This document shows, piece by piece, positions 55,663 through 63,755 of a DNA stretch of 64,000 nt. The stretch spans positions 1,845,501 through 1,909,500 of the forward strand of contig NZ_LT962687.1 in the NCBI RefSeq assembly GCF_900199635.1. The letters run 5' to 3'. Below the pieces are notes generated by a model. The model saw only the letters and a list, made by a program, of their open reading frames with translations, was not told the DNA's origin and did no database searches. Each line of letters opens with the position of its first letter. Position 1 is the first letter of the stretch. Position numbers and translations under genes: made by a program. Source of the DNA: Anaerotruncus massiliensis (ex Togo et al. 2026). GTDB taxonomy: Bacteria > Bacillota > Clostridia > Oscillospirales > Ruminococcaceae.

Positions 55663-56886
55663 CTAGTAGCCTCCCTCGCGCAGAGCCTTTTCCCCCTGTC
55701 CTGTGCGGTCGAACACCGGGATTTCCACCTGCCGGGCGATGTCCATCTCCACGAGGTATTCCCCCGTCAGCACGACCCTGCCGCCCTCCGTTTTGGCCGA
55801 GACCTCCCGCTTGACCACCGTGCCGGACGCCCACGCGCCCCGCTCCTTCGCGGCGAGCTGCCGCTCGGCGATGCGCAGCGCCGTTTCGGCGCTGATCCGC
55901 TCCTCCTCCGTCTCGTAGAAGATGTAGGTTTCGCGCGTCACCGGGAAGGGCATCTCCACGCCGAACAGGACGGGCGGCCGGGTCACCTTCTCCACCTTGT
56001 ACTCCCCGTCCAACCCCGAATAGAGGAAGAGGGGCAGGCGAACCCCCGGCAGTTCGAGGTAGCGGCGCTTGACCACCCGCCCGGACGGCACCGCGCGCGA
56101 CTGGGTGAGCGGCACCTCGACGGCGAGGCTCTCGGGGACGCGCGCGATGACCTTGGCGTTGGCGCGCAGCAGGTGGTTGAGCCCCCAGCGGTCCTCAAAG
56201 ACGCCGCTCACGAGGATCTCCCCCTCCCGGACGGCGTCCCCCTTCTGTACGGCCGCCCGGCCGTCCGTGACCGCCATGCTGACAATCTGGCCGTCCCGCG
56301 CCGCCACGACGTTGGCGGGCACTTTGGTGTCGATCTTCTGGGGCGGCACGGTGCGTTCCCGCACGAGCAGCGTCGCGGTGGTGCCGCGGATGTTGAGCGC
56401 CGCCCATGAGAGATCGTCCACCTTGAGCTGGACCTCGAGCTGGATCTCCCGCGCGTCGAGCCCGCTTTTGAGGACGCCCCGCCTGACTCCGAGCTCCTCG
56501 AGAGCCTGGAGCAGCACCTGGCTGTCCACCCGCTCGTTCCCCTGCACCTCGACCACCCACACGAACTGCTGGGTGACGGCAAAGAAGGCGATGAAGAGCG
56601 CCGCGCCGGCGGCCACGCCGATCCTGCGGCGGTAGCGGCGCAGCAGGAAGGGCAGCCCGTGACGCTCCTTCACGCGGGTGACCGCCCCCGCCTTGCGGGC
56701 GAGCGGGCGCATCCGCCGGTAGCCGTCCACGGTGGTGCGGCCCGAATATCCCGCCTCCTCCCGCCGGCAGTCCCACAGGGGGACCCGGTGGTGGGCGCAG
56801 AGGTTGATGAGGCGCTCGAAGGAACCCGACCGCGCAAAAAATTTGACATGCCCGCGCAGGTAGCGCAGGAACCGGATAAACAGCAA
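55663..56886 (-). CDS. yqfD: Sporulation protein YqfD
   Basis: A 407-aa protein with an N-terminal YqfD domain (LRYLRGHVKFFARSGSFERLI, then VPLWDC) and one membrane helix at about residues 80-100 (IGVAAGAALFIAFFAVTQQFVW), followed by the extracytoplasmic part (TVPPQKID, VSGVFED). It is needed for sporulation in Bacillus. The start is uncertain: the TTG at 56886 has AGGGGTGG a few bases upstream, whereas the ATG at 56916 lies exactly in the loop of an 18-bp hairpin and has no ribosome site. It is normally next to yqfC; here 564 bases of repeats intervene. Confidence 0.88.
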   Translation of the reverse strand: MLFIRFLRYLRGHVKFFARSGSFERLINLCAHHRVPLWDCRREEAGYSGRTTVDGYRRMRPLARKAGAVTRVKERHGLPFLLRRYRRRIGVAAGAALFIAFFAVTQQFVWVVEVQGNERVDSQVLLQALEELGVRRGVLKSGLDAREIQLEVQLKVDDLSWAALNIRGTTATLLVRERTVPPQKIDTKVPANVVAARDGQIVSMAVTDGRAAVQKGDAVREGEILVSGVFEDRWGLNHLLRANAKVIARVPESLAVEVPLTQSRAVPSGRVVKRRYLELPGVRLPLFLYSGLDGEYKVEKVTRPPVLFGVEMPFPVTRETYIFYETEEERISAETALRIAERQLAAKERGAWASGTVVKREVSAKTEGGRVVLTGEYLVEMDIARQVEIPVFDRTGQGEKALREGGY

Positions 56887-56896
56887 AAAACCACCC

Positions 56897-56936
56897 CTCA
56901 GCTTGTCGAAAATCATTTCGGCAAGCTGAGGGGCCG
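56897..56936. repeat. Inverted repeat enclosing the upstream yqfD start codon
   Basis: CCCCTCAGCTTGTCGAAA and its complement (one G-T wobble) are separated by ATCA, so on the minus strand the loop reads TGAT and contains the ATG of the longer yqfD reading. The downstream arm is repeat unit A of the array described next. Confidence 0.8.
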
Positions 56937-57395
56937 CTGCGGCGGGTTCTCCGCTCGCTGCGCTCGCTCAACGTGCGGTAGGGACCTACGGTCCCCCCAC
57001 ACACGCCCCCTCCCTTCCGGGGCGGCGGGGCTTGCCGGGTTTGAAACATGGAATCATCGGGATACGGAGGCCCAGCCTGAAAATCATTTCGGCAAGCTGA
57101 GGGGCCGCTGCGGCGGGTTCTCCGCCCGCCGCGCCTCTCCAACATGCCGTATGCGTTATAAAACCGGCGGTCCATCTCCGCGCCAAGAGCCTCGCTTCGC
57201 TCGGTTGCGCTCCGAAACGCGCCTGCGGGCGCAGCCCCACACACGCCCCCTCCCTTCCGGGGCAGCGGGGCTTGCCGGGTTTGAAACATGGAATCATTGG
57301 GATGCGGAGGCTCTGCCAAAAAATCATTTCGGCAAGCTGAGGGGCCGCTGCGGCGGGTTCTCCGCCCGCCGCGCCTCTCCAACATGCCGTATGCG
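56909..57395. repeat. A-B-A-B-A repeat array between yqfD and yqfC
   Basis: Unit A (begins AAAATCATTTCGGCAAGCTG) occurs at 56909, 57080 and 57320. Unit B (begins CACACACGCCCCCTCCCTTC and ends near ATCGGGATACGGAGGC) occurs at about 56999-57070 and 57239-57310. A2 to A3 and B1 to B2 both span 240 bp. The reading frames that cross it are open only because it is GC-rich, so no gene is called in 56887-57450. Confidence 0.9.
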
Positions 57396-57450
57396 AAATG
57401 GCGGGGTCAGGTATGAAGCGCCGGCTTCCCGGCTCCGCCTGTCAAACGAT

Positions 57451-57750
57451 TCAGACCGTGGAGAACTCCAGCGCGGTAAAATATCCCTGCACCGTCATGC
57501 TGTCTCCGCTGAGGCATTTTAGGGTCAGGCGGCGGCCGGTGAACTTGAGGATCATCCTCCCGGTGTTGAGCCGGACGATCTGGTCGTTGTATTCGAGCAC
57601 CCCCTGGCAGTGCTCGATATAGGCTTCGCGGTTGCCGAGCAGCTCCAGCTGCGGCAGACCTTCGAGCACGTCGACCGGCAGCTCGAGGGTGCGGGACACC
57701 GCGTCCGCGATCGAATAGCGTTCCTTTTTCCCTTTCTTCCTTCCGAACAT
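57451..57750 (-). CDS. yqfC: Sporulation protein YqfC
   Basis: A 99-aa protein: basic N-terminus MFGRKKGKKERYS, then VSRTLELPVDVLEGLPQLELLGNREAYIEHCQGVLEYNDQIVRL, which matches the YabP/YqfC family. The ATG at 57750 has GGGGGAAA upstream. It is usually translated with yqfD; the intervening repeat array is unusual. Divergent from ylbJ. Confidence 0.9.
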   Translation of the reverse strand: MFGRKKGKKERYSIADAVSRTLELPVDVLEGLPQLELLGNREAYIEHCQGVLEYNDQIVRLNTGRMILKFTGRRLTLKCLSGDSMTVQGYFTALEFSTV

Positions 57751-57855
57751 CGATTTTCCCCCATCTCCCCGCGGCAAATTTGGGTGCATCCGCCGGGGGA
57801 CCAGTACATAGATATTATAAAAAGCGGTTTTTTATGTAATCGGGGGTGTGGGCGC

Positions 57856-58989
57856 GTGAAATGCGCAAAATACCTGTTGGCGGCGTCCGCGGCGGCGTCC
57901 GCCGTCGGGCTTTTATGGAAGACCAAGGAGGTGTCGGAGGGGGTGCGCGCGGGGCTCGGGAGCTGCGCGGCGGTCATCATCCCCTCCCTTTTCCCGTTTA
58001 TGATCCTCGCGGGGCTGATCGCCGCAACGCAGGCGGGGGCGGTGCTCTCCCGCGCGGTAAGCGGCTTTACCCGCCGGGTGATCGGCATGCCGGAAAACCT
58101 CGGCGCGGTGCTGCTCATGAGCTTCGTGGGCGGCTTCCCGGTCGGCGCGCGGATGCTCTCCGACATGCTCGCGCGCCGGGAGATCGACCGGGAAACCGCC
58201 GAGCGCGCCCTCTGCTGCTGCGTGAACGCCGGGCCCTCCTTTCTCATCTCCGCCGTCGGCGCGGGGATGCTCGGCAGCCGCGCGGCCGGACTCGCGCTGC
58301 TCGGCGCGCAGGTGCTCTCCTCCCTCGCCGTCGGCGCGCTCGCCTTCCGGGGCGCGCGGGCCGGCAGTCCGCCGGCCCGCGCGCCCGAACGCTCCCGCGA
58401 CGCCTTCGTGAACGCCGTGCGCTCCGCCGCCTCGGGCATCCTCTCGATCTGCGCCTTCGTCGTCGCCTTCTCCGCCGTCACCGCGCTGCTGCGCGCCGTC
58501 GGGCTCACCGGGGCGCTGGCGGGCGCGCTCGGGAAGCTCTTCCCCGCGCTGGGGGAGCCCTTCTTCACCGCCGCGCTCGCCGGACTGCTGGAAGTCACCG
58601 GCGGCTGCATCGCGGCCGCGTCGCTGGGCGGGCGCGCGGGCTTTTTGCTCTGCGCCTTCCTCGTCTCCTTTTCCTCCCTCAGCATCATCTTCCAGGTGCG
58701 CTCCTGCTTTTTTGACGGCTGCGGCGTGCGGTTCGGGCGCTTTTACCGCTCCCGGCTGCTCCACGGCGGGCTCACCACCCTCTTCGCCGCCCTCTTCGCC
58801 CGGTGGCTGCCCCCCGCCGTCCTCGCGGCGTCCGCCTCCCTCTCCTCTCCTCCCCCGTCCCGCGCGCCGATCCCCACGCCGTCCTGCCCGCTCTCTGCCT
58901 GCTCTGCATGTGCTCGATCCTCGCCTTTCCCGAATGGCGTCGAAATGTTCATTTTTACAAGTAGAAATTTCCCCTCCGTTCCTGTATAA
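57856..58989 (+). CDS. ylbJ: Sporulation integral membrane protein YlbJ-like
   Basis: A 377-aa membrane protein with eight or so hydrophobic segments and YlbJ-family blocks GLGSCAAVIIPSLFPFMILAGLI, SFVGGFPVGARML and CCVNAGPSFLISAVGAGML. The start is a GTG at 57856 with GGGGGTG upstream. The C-terminal 50 residues are Ser/Pro-rich and end FIFTSRNFPSVPV, unlike the family, suggesting the reading frame runs on past the usual end. A sporulation gene in a non-Bacillus genome again indicates a spore former. Confidence 0.85.
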   Translation: MKCAKYLLAASAAASAVGLLWKTKEVSEGVRAGLGSCAAVIIPSLFPFMILAGLIAATQAGAVLSRAVSGFTRRVIGMPENLGAVLLMSFVGGFPVGARMLSDMLARREIDRETAERALCCCVNAGPSFLISAVGAGMLGSRAAGLALLGAQVLSSLAVGALAFRGARAGSPPARAPERSRDAFVNAVRSAASGILSICAFVVAFSAVTALLRAVGLTGALAGALGKLFPALGEPFFTAALAGLLEVTGGCIAAASLGGRAGFLLCAFLVSFSSLSIIFQVRSCFFDGCGVRFGRFYRSRLLHGGLTTLFAALFARWLPPAVLAASASLSSPPPSRAPIPTPSCPLSACSACARSSPFPNGVEMFIFTSRNFPSVPV

Positions 58990-59023
58990 TGATAGGGTTA
59001 TATCGGACTTTCGGAGGTGCGCC

Positions 59024-59242
59024 ATGAGCAAGCTGAGACTGTTTTCCAACGAGATCCCGCCCGCCTGCCAGTACTGCAAATACGGGTTCATCACCCGCGA
59101 CGGGCGTTCGGTGCTGTGTGAAAAAAAGGGTGTGACCTCTCCGTTCACCTCCTGCCGGCGCTACCGCTACGCGCCGCTCAAGCGGGTCCCCAAGCGCCCG
59201 CGCGCGCTGCCCGCTTTCGACAAATCGGACTTTGAGCTGTGA
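59024..59242 (+). CDS. Small Cys-containing hypothetical protein
   Basis: A 72-aa soluble protein with four cysteines in CQYCKYG...VLCEKKG...SCRRYRY, a spacing that could bind zinc, and a basic tail RVPKRPR. GGAGGTG precedes the ATG at 59024, and a -10-like TATAAT lies at 58985-58990. Similar short proteins are seen in clostridia; I cannot assign a function. The next gene starts 35 bases later. Confidence 0.78.
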   Translation: MSKLRLFSNEIPPACQYCKYGFITRDGRSVLCEKKGVTSPFTSCRRYRYAPLKRVPKRPRALPAFDKSDFEL

Positions 59243-59276
59243 CGCCCCACTACGGTATAGAAGGAATGTTGCCCAT

Positions 59277-62060
59277 ATGAAACCGAAACGGACGCATGTG
59301 ATCGCGCGCACCCTGCTCCTGTCGCTGGCGATCGTCGCCGCGACCTTCACGGTGCTGCTGGCGAGCGACCTGCTCACCGGCGAGATCATCCCCAAGAGCT
59401 ATCCCGGGGGGATCGTGCCCACCGCCCCCGAGCTGCGCGCGATGACGGTGCGCACCCGCGGCAACGCGGATTTCCCCTCCGCGCCCAACCTTTCGGCCAA
59501 GGCGCTGCGCGGCCAGCTCGACGCGATCGCGGACTTCGCCGCCGAATACGGCTACAACGCCGTCTTCTTTGAAGCGGCTCCCGAGTGTGACGCGCTCTAC
59601 CGCTCGTCGGTGCTGCCGTCGAGCGCCTATCTCACCGGCGAACAGGGCTCCTTCGCCTTTTTTGACCCGCTCGGCTACCTCGTCGACGAATGCAAGGAGC
59701 GGGGCATCCAGGTCTACGCGGTCGTCAACCCCTACGCGGTCGCTTCCGGCGGCCTGGCCGCCTCCTCCCCCGCGGCAAAAAATCCCGGCTGGGTGAAAAA
59801 CGGCGTCCTCGACCCGTCCGAGCCGGGCGTGCAGAAGCTGGCGGGCAAGGTCGTCTCGGAACTCACCGCCAACTACGACATCGCGGGCGTCGTCCTCTCG
59901 GGCGTCGACTCGGGCGTCTTCGACGACGTGGAGGACTACGCCTCCTGCGTCGCCAAAACCGCCGGGCACGCGCACGACAGCCTCAAGCATAAGGATTCCC
60001 AGCGGCTCGGCCTCGTCGTCTCGGGCGGCGCGGTGGGCGGCGAAGCCGCCCGCGACCTCTTCTCCGCGCCGCTTGGGAGCGGCGACCTCGATTTCGTCGT
60101 GCCGACCTTCGACGGCGTCTCCCTCGACGAGCTGCCCGCCCTCCTTTCGGGCTGGCAGGCCCTCTGCGAAGCCAAAGGCGCCGCCTACTACCCGCTGCAC
60201 GGCGCGGACGACGCGTCCGCCTTTTCCCACGGGATCGACAACAGCCTCTGGCTGGAACGGCAGTCGGGCGCGGGCGGCATCGTGATCAGCAACTACAGCG
60301 CCCTCGATACCGAGTCGCGCACCGCGGCCTATACGCTTTTTGCCGCCTTCAGCCAGAAGGAGCCCGCAGGCATGCCCGACCTCAGCTACCAGAAGGCCCT
60401 GACGATCGGGCGGCCGGCCGAGCCGGTGACCGCCGACCCCTCCTGGGGGACCTACTACATCATGGGCACCTCCGACCCCTCCCAGCCCCTCCTCTTTGAG
60501 GGACGCGAGCTGGAACGCTCGTCCGAAGGGCTGTGGGGCGTGCTTGTCGACGTGGCCTACGGCTCCAACACCTACACCTTCACGCAGGGCGGGATCAGCA
60601 GGACGGCCGCGATCACCCGCAGTTACCCGTCCGAGACGACCACGATCTCCACCATCGTCAAATCGAGCGCCTATCCCGCCAGCTCGGAGGCGGTGCTCGC
60701 AGGGCAGCTCCTGAAGCTCTCCTGCACCGCGCCGGGCGGCGGCACGGTGACCGCCGCGGTGGGCGGGCTCACCGCCACCCTCCAGCCGGTCGCGGCGGTG
60801 CAAAACGGCGTCGCCGTCACCTATCAGGCGACCCTCGACGTCTCCTCCCTCGCCCTGTCCGGGCAGATCAAGAACATCGGCCCCGTCACCTACCGCCTCA
60901 ACTACGCGGGCCTCAATTCGAGCCAGCAGACCGCCGGGGAGGTCTATGTCGCGGGCGAGGGGGCGGTCCCCGTCGCGCGGATGAAGACCTTCATCGTCCC
61001 CGTCAACAAAAACGCGGCGGACGACGGGCAGTACCTCACCATCCTCAAGAAGGACTGCGTCGACTACATCACCGAAAACGCGGGCGGCGGCTACTACCGC
61101 CTCTCCTCGGGCGGCTATGTGCTCAAATCCGCCGTCGACGTCGACGAGGGCGCGGCCACCGCGCAGAGCGCCGTCGCCTCGATCGCGATGGCCAAGGCCC
61201 CCAAGGGGGAAAAGCTGACGATCGGCGGCACCGCGCGCCCCGCCTTCACGGGGAGCATGGACGAGAATTCGGTGACCGTCACCTTCCACCACCTCGAAGG
61301 CTTTGAAAAGATGAACACCTCGATGCTCGAGAGCACCCTCTGCTCGTCGGTCGAATCGTCGATCAGCGACGACGGCGCCGTGACCCTCACCTTTCATCTG
61401 AACGAAGGGGTGCGCCTGAGCGGCTGGGACGTCCAGTTCGACGGGAACGACACGGTCGTCTACCTGCGCGAGCGGCCCGCGTTCGACCGCCTGAGCGCCA
61501 CCCCCCTCTCGGACGTGACCGTCGTGCTCGACCCGGGCCACGGCGGCACCGACCCGGGCGCCTCGGGCGTGGCGGGCGACGGCGGCCCGTGGGAGAAGAC
61601 CCTCAACCTCGCCAACGCCTACGCGGCCCAGAGCCGCCTGGAAGCGCTCGGCGCGACGGTCCATGTGCTGCACAGCGACGAGACGATGACCCTCAATGAG
61701 CGCATGGAGCTCTCCCAGCAGTTCGACGCGGACCTCTTCATCTCCTGCCACCACAATTCCCTCGGCGTGACCGCCGATTCGGTCGGCGTCTCCGGCATCG
61801 AGGTCTACTATTGGAACGACCAGTCGCAGCGCCTTGCTGAGCTCGCGGGCCAGAGCCTCGCGGAGGACAGCGGGCGCAGGCTGCGTTCGGTCGAACGCTC
61901 CTACTACCGCGTCACGATGATGACCGCCTGCCCCTCCATCCTGCTGGAATCCGGCTTCATCACCAATCCCGCCGAGTACCAGCAGATCTGCGACGCGTTC
62001 GCGATGTACCGGTACGGCAGCGCGGTCGCGGACGCGGTCGTCCAGTACTTCGCCTCCTGA
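59277..62060 (+). CDS. GHL10-type glycosidase / N-acetylmuramoyl-L-alanine amidase fusion
   Basis: A 927-aa exported protein with an N-terminal signal/anchor helix (residues 8-30). Residues about 50-380 are a GHL10/DUF187-like TIM barrel (LDAIADFAAEYGYNAVFFEA; YLVDECKERGIQVYAVVNPY). A beta-rich linker follows. Residues about 750-925 are an Amidase_3 domain with zinc ligands in VVLDPGHGGTDPGA, GPWEKTLNLA, ISCHHNS and the catalytic Glu in ILLESGFITNP. The protein probably cuts peptidoglycan twice, at sugar and peptide links, for cell separation or spore cortex remodelling (inference). Confidence 0.88.
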   Translation: MKPKRTHVIARTLLLSLAIVAATFTVLLASDLLTGEIIPKSYPGGIVPTAPELRAMTVRTRGNADFPSAPNLSAKALRGQLDAIADFAAEYGYNAVFFEAAPECDALYRSSVLPSSAYLTGEQGSFAFFDPLGYLVDECKERGIQVYAVVNPYAVASGGLAASSPAAKNPGWVKNGVLDPSEPGVQKLAGKVVSELTANYDIAGVVLSGVDSGVFDDVEDYASCVAKTAGHAHDSLKHKDSQRLGLVVSGGAVGGEAARDLFSAPLGSGDLDFVVPTFDGVSLDELPALLSGWQALCEAKGAAYYPLHGADDASAFSHGIDNSLWLERQSGAGGIVISNYSALDTESRTAAYTLFAAFSQKEPAGMPDLSYQKALTIGRPAEPVTADPSWGTYYIMGTSDPSQPLLFEGRELERSSEGLWGVLVDVAYGSNTYTFTQGGISRTAAITRSYPSETTTISTIVKSSAYPASSEAVLAGQLLKLSCTAPGGGTVTAAVGGLTATLQPVAAVQNGVAVTYQATLDVSSLALSGQIKNIGPVTYRLNYAGLNSSQQTAGEVYVAGEGAVPVARMKTFIVPVNKNAADDGQYLTILKKDCVDYITENAGGGYYRLSSGGYVLKSAVDVDEGAATAQSAVASIAMAKAPKGEKLTIGGTARPAFTGSMDENSVTVTFHHLEGFEKMNTSMLESTLCSSVESSISDDGAVTLTFHLNEGVRLSGWDVQFDGNDTVVYLRERPAFDRLSATPLSDVTVVLDPGHGGTDPGASGVAGDGGPWEKTLNLANAYAAQSRLEALGATVHVLHSDETMTLNERMELSQQFDADLFISCHHNSLGVTADSVGVSGIEVYYWNDQSQRLAELAGQSLAEDSGRRLRSVERSYYRVTMMTACPSILLESGFITNPAEYQQICDAFAMYRYGSAVADAVVQYFAS

Positions 62061-62067
62061 ACGTATC

Positions 62068-62103
62068 AAAAAGCGCCCGGCCTCAACGGCCGGGCGCTTT
62101 TTT
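62068..62103. terminator. Bidirectional terminator between the amidase and FMN-barrel genes
   Basis: AAAAAGCGCCCGGCC / GGCCGGGCGCTTTTTT stem between convergent genes. Confidence 0.92.
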
Positions 62104-62528
62104 CACCCCTCCACGGGGAAGTCCTCCGAATGGAAGCTGCTGTAGTACCGCCCCGAAAACGCGGTGAAGTGCAGGACGCAGTAGTCGGGATCGTCCACCC
62201 CGCCGGGATAGTACCGCTCGTCCCCCTCCCGCCAGATCTCCGCCTTGATTTCCGGGCTTGTGAGCACCTCCATATGCCCCTTGAGCATCACCCCGCGGAA
62301 GAACCGGCGGTCGCAGAAGTAGGCGCACGCCTTTGGGTTTTCCCGGTAGTGTGCGGCGCGCATCGAGGAGGTGTTGGAGGTGAACCACAGCTCGCGGACG
62401 CCCTCGCGGCGGCGGGGCGGGAGCATCGCCTTCATCTCGGGGAAGCCCTCGCCGTCGACCGAGCCGATGTAGGAGACGCCCGCGCGGTCGATGAGATTTC
62501 CGATCGTCTGGACGGGATCACGCATCAT
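62103..62528 (-). CDS. Pyridoxamine 5'-phosphate oxidase-like (FMN-binding split barrel) protein
   Basis: A 141-aa protein of the general-stress-protein-26 type (GVSYIGSVDGEGFPEMKAML; ELWFTSNTSSMRAAHY; VMLKGHMEVLTSPEIKAEIW). It binds FMN or a related cofactor; reactions differ across the family. The ATGATG start overlaps the ybaK stop, so the two are co-translated. Confidence 0.88.
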   Translation of the reverse strand: MMRDPVQTIGNLIDRAGVSYIGSVDGEGFPEMKAMLPPRRREGVRELWFTSNTSSMRAAHYRENPKACAYFCDRRFFRGVMLKGHMEVLTSPEIKAEIWREGDERYYPGGVDDPDYCVLHFTAFSGRYYSSFHSEDFPVEG

Positions 62529-63010
62529 ACCGACGTCTCCTCCCAGCCCTTGCAGACGTCGACCCAGCCCGCCGCGCCGGAATAGTCCTCCAGCTCGGCG
62601 CAGGTGAGCTCGATGGCGGAATTGCCGCTGCCCGCCGCCGGGAAGACGGTTTCAAACCGCTTCATCGACACGTCCAGGTAGGTCTTTACCGTTTCGTTCT
62701 CGATCGCGAAGGGGCAGACGCCGCCGACCGCGTGCCCGGTGAGGGCGAGCGCGTCCTCGGGCGGAAGCATCGACGCCTTCATGGAGAACTGGTCCTTAAA
62801 CTTGCGGTTGTCGATGCGCGCGTCGCCCGCCATGACGATCAGGACGCACCCCTCCGGGCTCTTGAAGGAGAGGGTCTTGGCGATGCGCGCGGGGATGACG
62901 CCGACCGCCTGCGCGGCCAGCTCGACGGTGGCGCTTGAAACCGGGAACTCCAGGACGTCCCCGCCGCGCCCGCGCGCGGCAAAGAACGCCCGTACCTTTT
63001 CGATGGACAT
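62525..63010 (-). CDS. ybaK: YbaK/EbsC-family aminoacyl-tRNA deacylase
   Basis: A 161-aa YbaK-domain protein (ELAAQAVGVIPARIAKTLSFKS; VIVMAGDARIDNRKFKDQF; TGHAVGGVCPFAI), which removes mischarged amino acids such as Cys from tRNA-Pro. GGAGGAATG precedes the ATG at 63010, directly behind a terminator-type hairpin at 63025-63058. Confidence 0.9.
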   Translation of the reverse strand: MSIEKVRAFFAARGRGGDVLEFPVSSATVELAAQAVGVIPARIAKTLSFKSPEGCVLIVMAGDARIDNRKFKDQFSMKASMLPPEDALALTGHAVGGVCPFAIENETVKTYLDVSMKRFETVFPAAGSGNSAIELTCAELEDYSGAAGWVDVCKGWEETSV

Positions 63011-63024
63011 TTGCACATTCCTCC

Positions 63025-63058
63025 AAAAAAGGTTGGGCGGAAAAATTTCCGCCCAACC
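63025..63058 (-). terminator. Terminator/attenuator immediately upstream of ybaK
   Basis: On the minus strand GGTTGGGCGGAAA-TT-TTTCCGCCCAACC (perfect 13-bp stem), then TTTTTT, then GGAGGAATGTGCAAATG, the ybaK ribosome site. The stem ends about 20 bases before the start codon. Confidence 0.8.
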
Positions 63059-63084
63059 GGCTGATGTTGTTTTCGCGCGTCCGC

Positions 63085-63210
63085 CCTTCCGCTCCCCATC
63101 GCACGGGCCGCGTGCACGGACAGGCGGCGGCGCCGCGCCTGATAAAAGTTTTCGCCAGGCCTTTTTCAAAAGGCCGACCAAAAAATGCCCGTAACTCTAA
63201 AAATGCCCGT
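63085..63210. repeat. Repeat-related sequence between ybaK and the ACT gene
   Basis: GATAAAAGTTTTCGCCAGGC and the following GGCCTTTTTCAAAAGGCC hairpin (63141-63175) match, with small changes, the end of the repeat array at 41604-41640. Two 18-bp near-repeats, AAAAATGCCCGTAAC-CT, follow at about 63182-63215. Confidence 0.6.
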
Positions 63211-63214
63211 AACC

Positions 63215-63640
63215 CTAATACACGTCCTCGCCGCTGAGGATGGGGATGCCGTGGTCGCGCAGGACCTTTTCGGCGGCGTCGTTGTCGGCGACGCGCAGGA
63301 TGACGTAGGCGGTCTTCTCGGCGTGGCTGACGAAGGCGTACATGTACTCCACGTCCATGCCCGCCTCGCGCAGGATGTTGAGCGCCTCCGCGAGACCGCC
63401 GGGGCGGTCCTCGATGCCGACGCCGATGACGCTCGTCTGGGAGACGGTGAAACCCTGCTCCTTGAGGGCGCTTTCGGCGCGGGAGGGATGGTCGACGATG
63501 AGGCGCAGGATGCCGAAATTGGTGGTGTCGGCGATCGAGAGGGCGCGGATGTTGATTTCCCGGCCGCTGAGGACGTCGGTGATCTCCGAAAGCCTGCCCG
63601 GCTGGTTCTCGACAAAGACGGAAAGCTGCTTGATAACCAT
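63215..63640 (-). CDS. Double ACT-domain protein
   Basis: A 141-aa protein made of two ACT domains (IKQLSVFVENQPGRLSEITDVL; then VIGVGIEDRPGGLAEALNIL), which bind amino acids as regulators. Genes of this kind typically lie beside phenylacetate-CoA ligase or indolepyruvate oxidoreductase genes in clostridia, as here. The ATG at 63640 is chosen because the domain begins there; a GGGTG element lies upstream. Confidence 0.9.
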   Translation of the reverse strand: MVIKQLSVFVENQPGRLSEITDVLSGREINIRALSIADTTNFGILRLIVDHPSRAESALKEQGFTVSQTSVIGVGIEDRPGGLAEALNILREAGMDVEYMYAFVSHAEKTAYVILRVADNDAAEKVLRDHGIPILSGEDVY

Positions 63641-63726
63641 ATTACACACCCATTCTGCCGCTGTGCCGGCGTTAGTTTGACGATAATGCCCAAAAATCCG
63701 GGAAGAAGCTTCCCTTTCTTATGCCA

Positions 63727-63755
63727 ATTATATCATACCAGATGGCGTTTGTCGA
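63727..63755 (-). promoter_or_regulatory. Possible promoter of the ACT gene
   Basis: On the minus strand: -35 TCGACA (63750-63755), 17-bp spacer, -10 TATAAT (63727-63732). It overlaps the last codons of the ligase gene. Confidence 0.55.

Noticed and set aside
56195-57385. 396-codon minus-strand frame through the yqfC-yqfD repeats
   Set aside because: It simply reads the GC-rich repeat units, with repeated RRTRRSGPSACRNDF segments, and continues out of frame through yqfD.
59250-62069. 939-codon minus-strand frame opposite the amidase gene
   Set aside because: Antisense shadow, no ribosome site, no recognisable domain.
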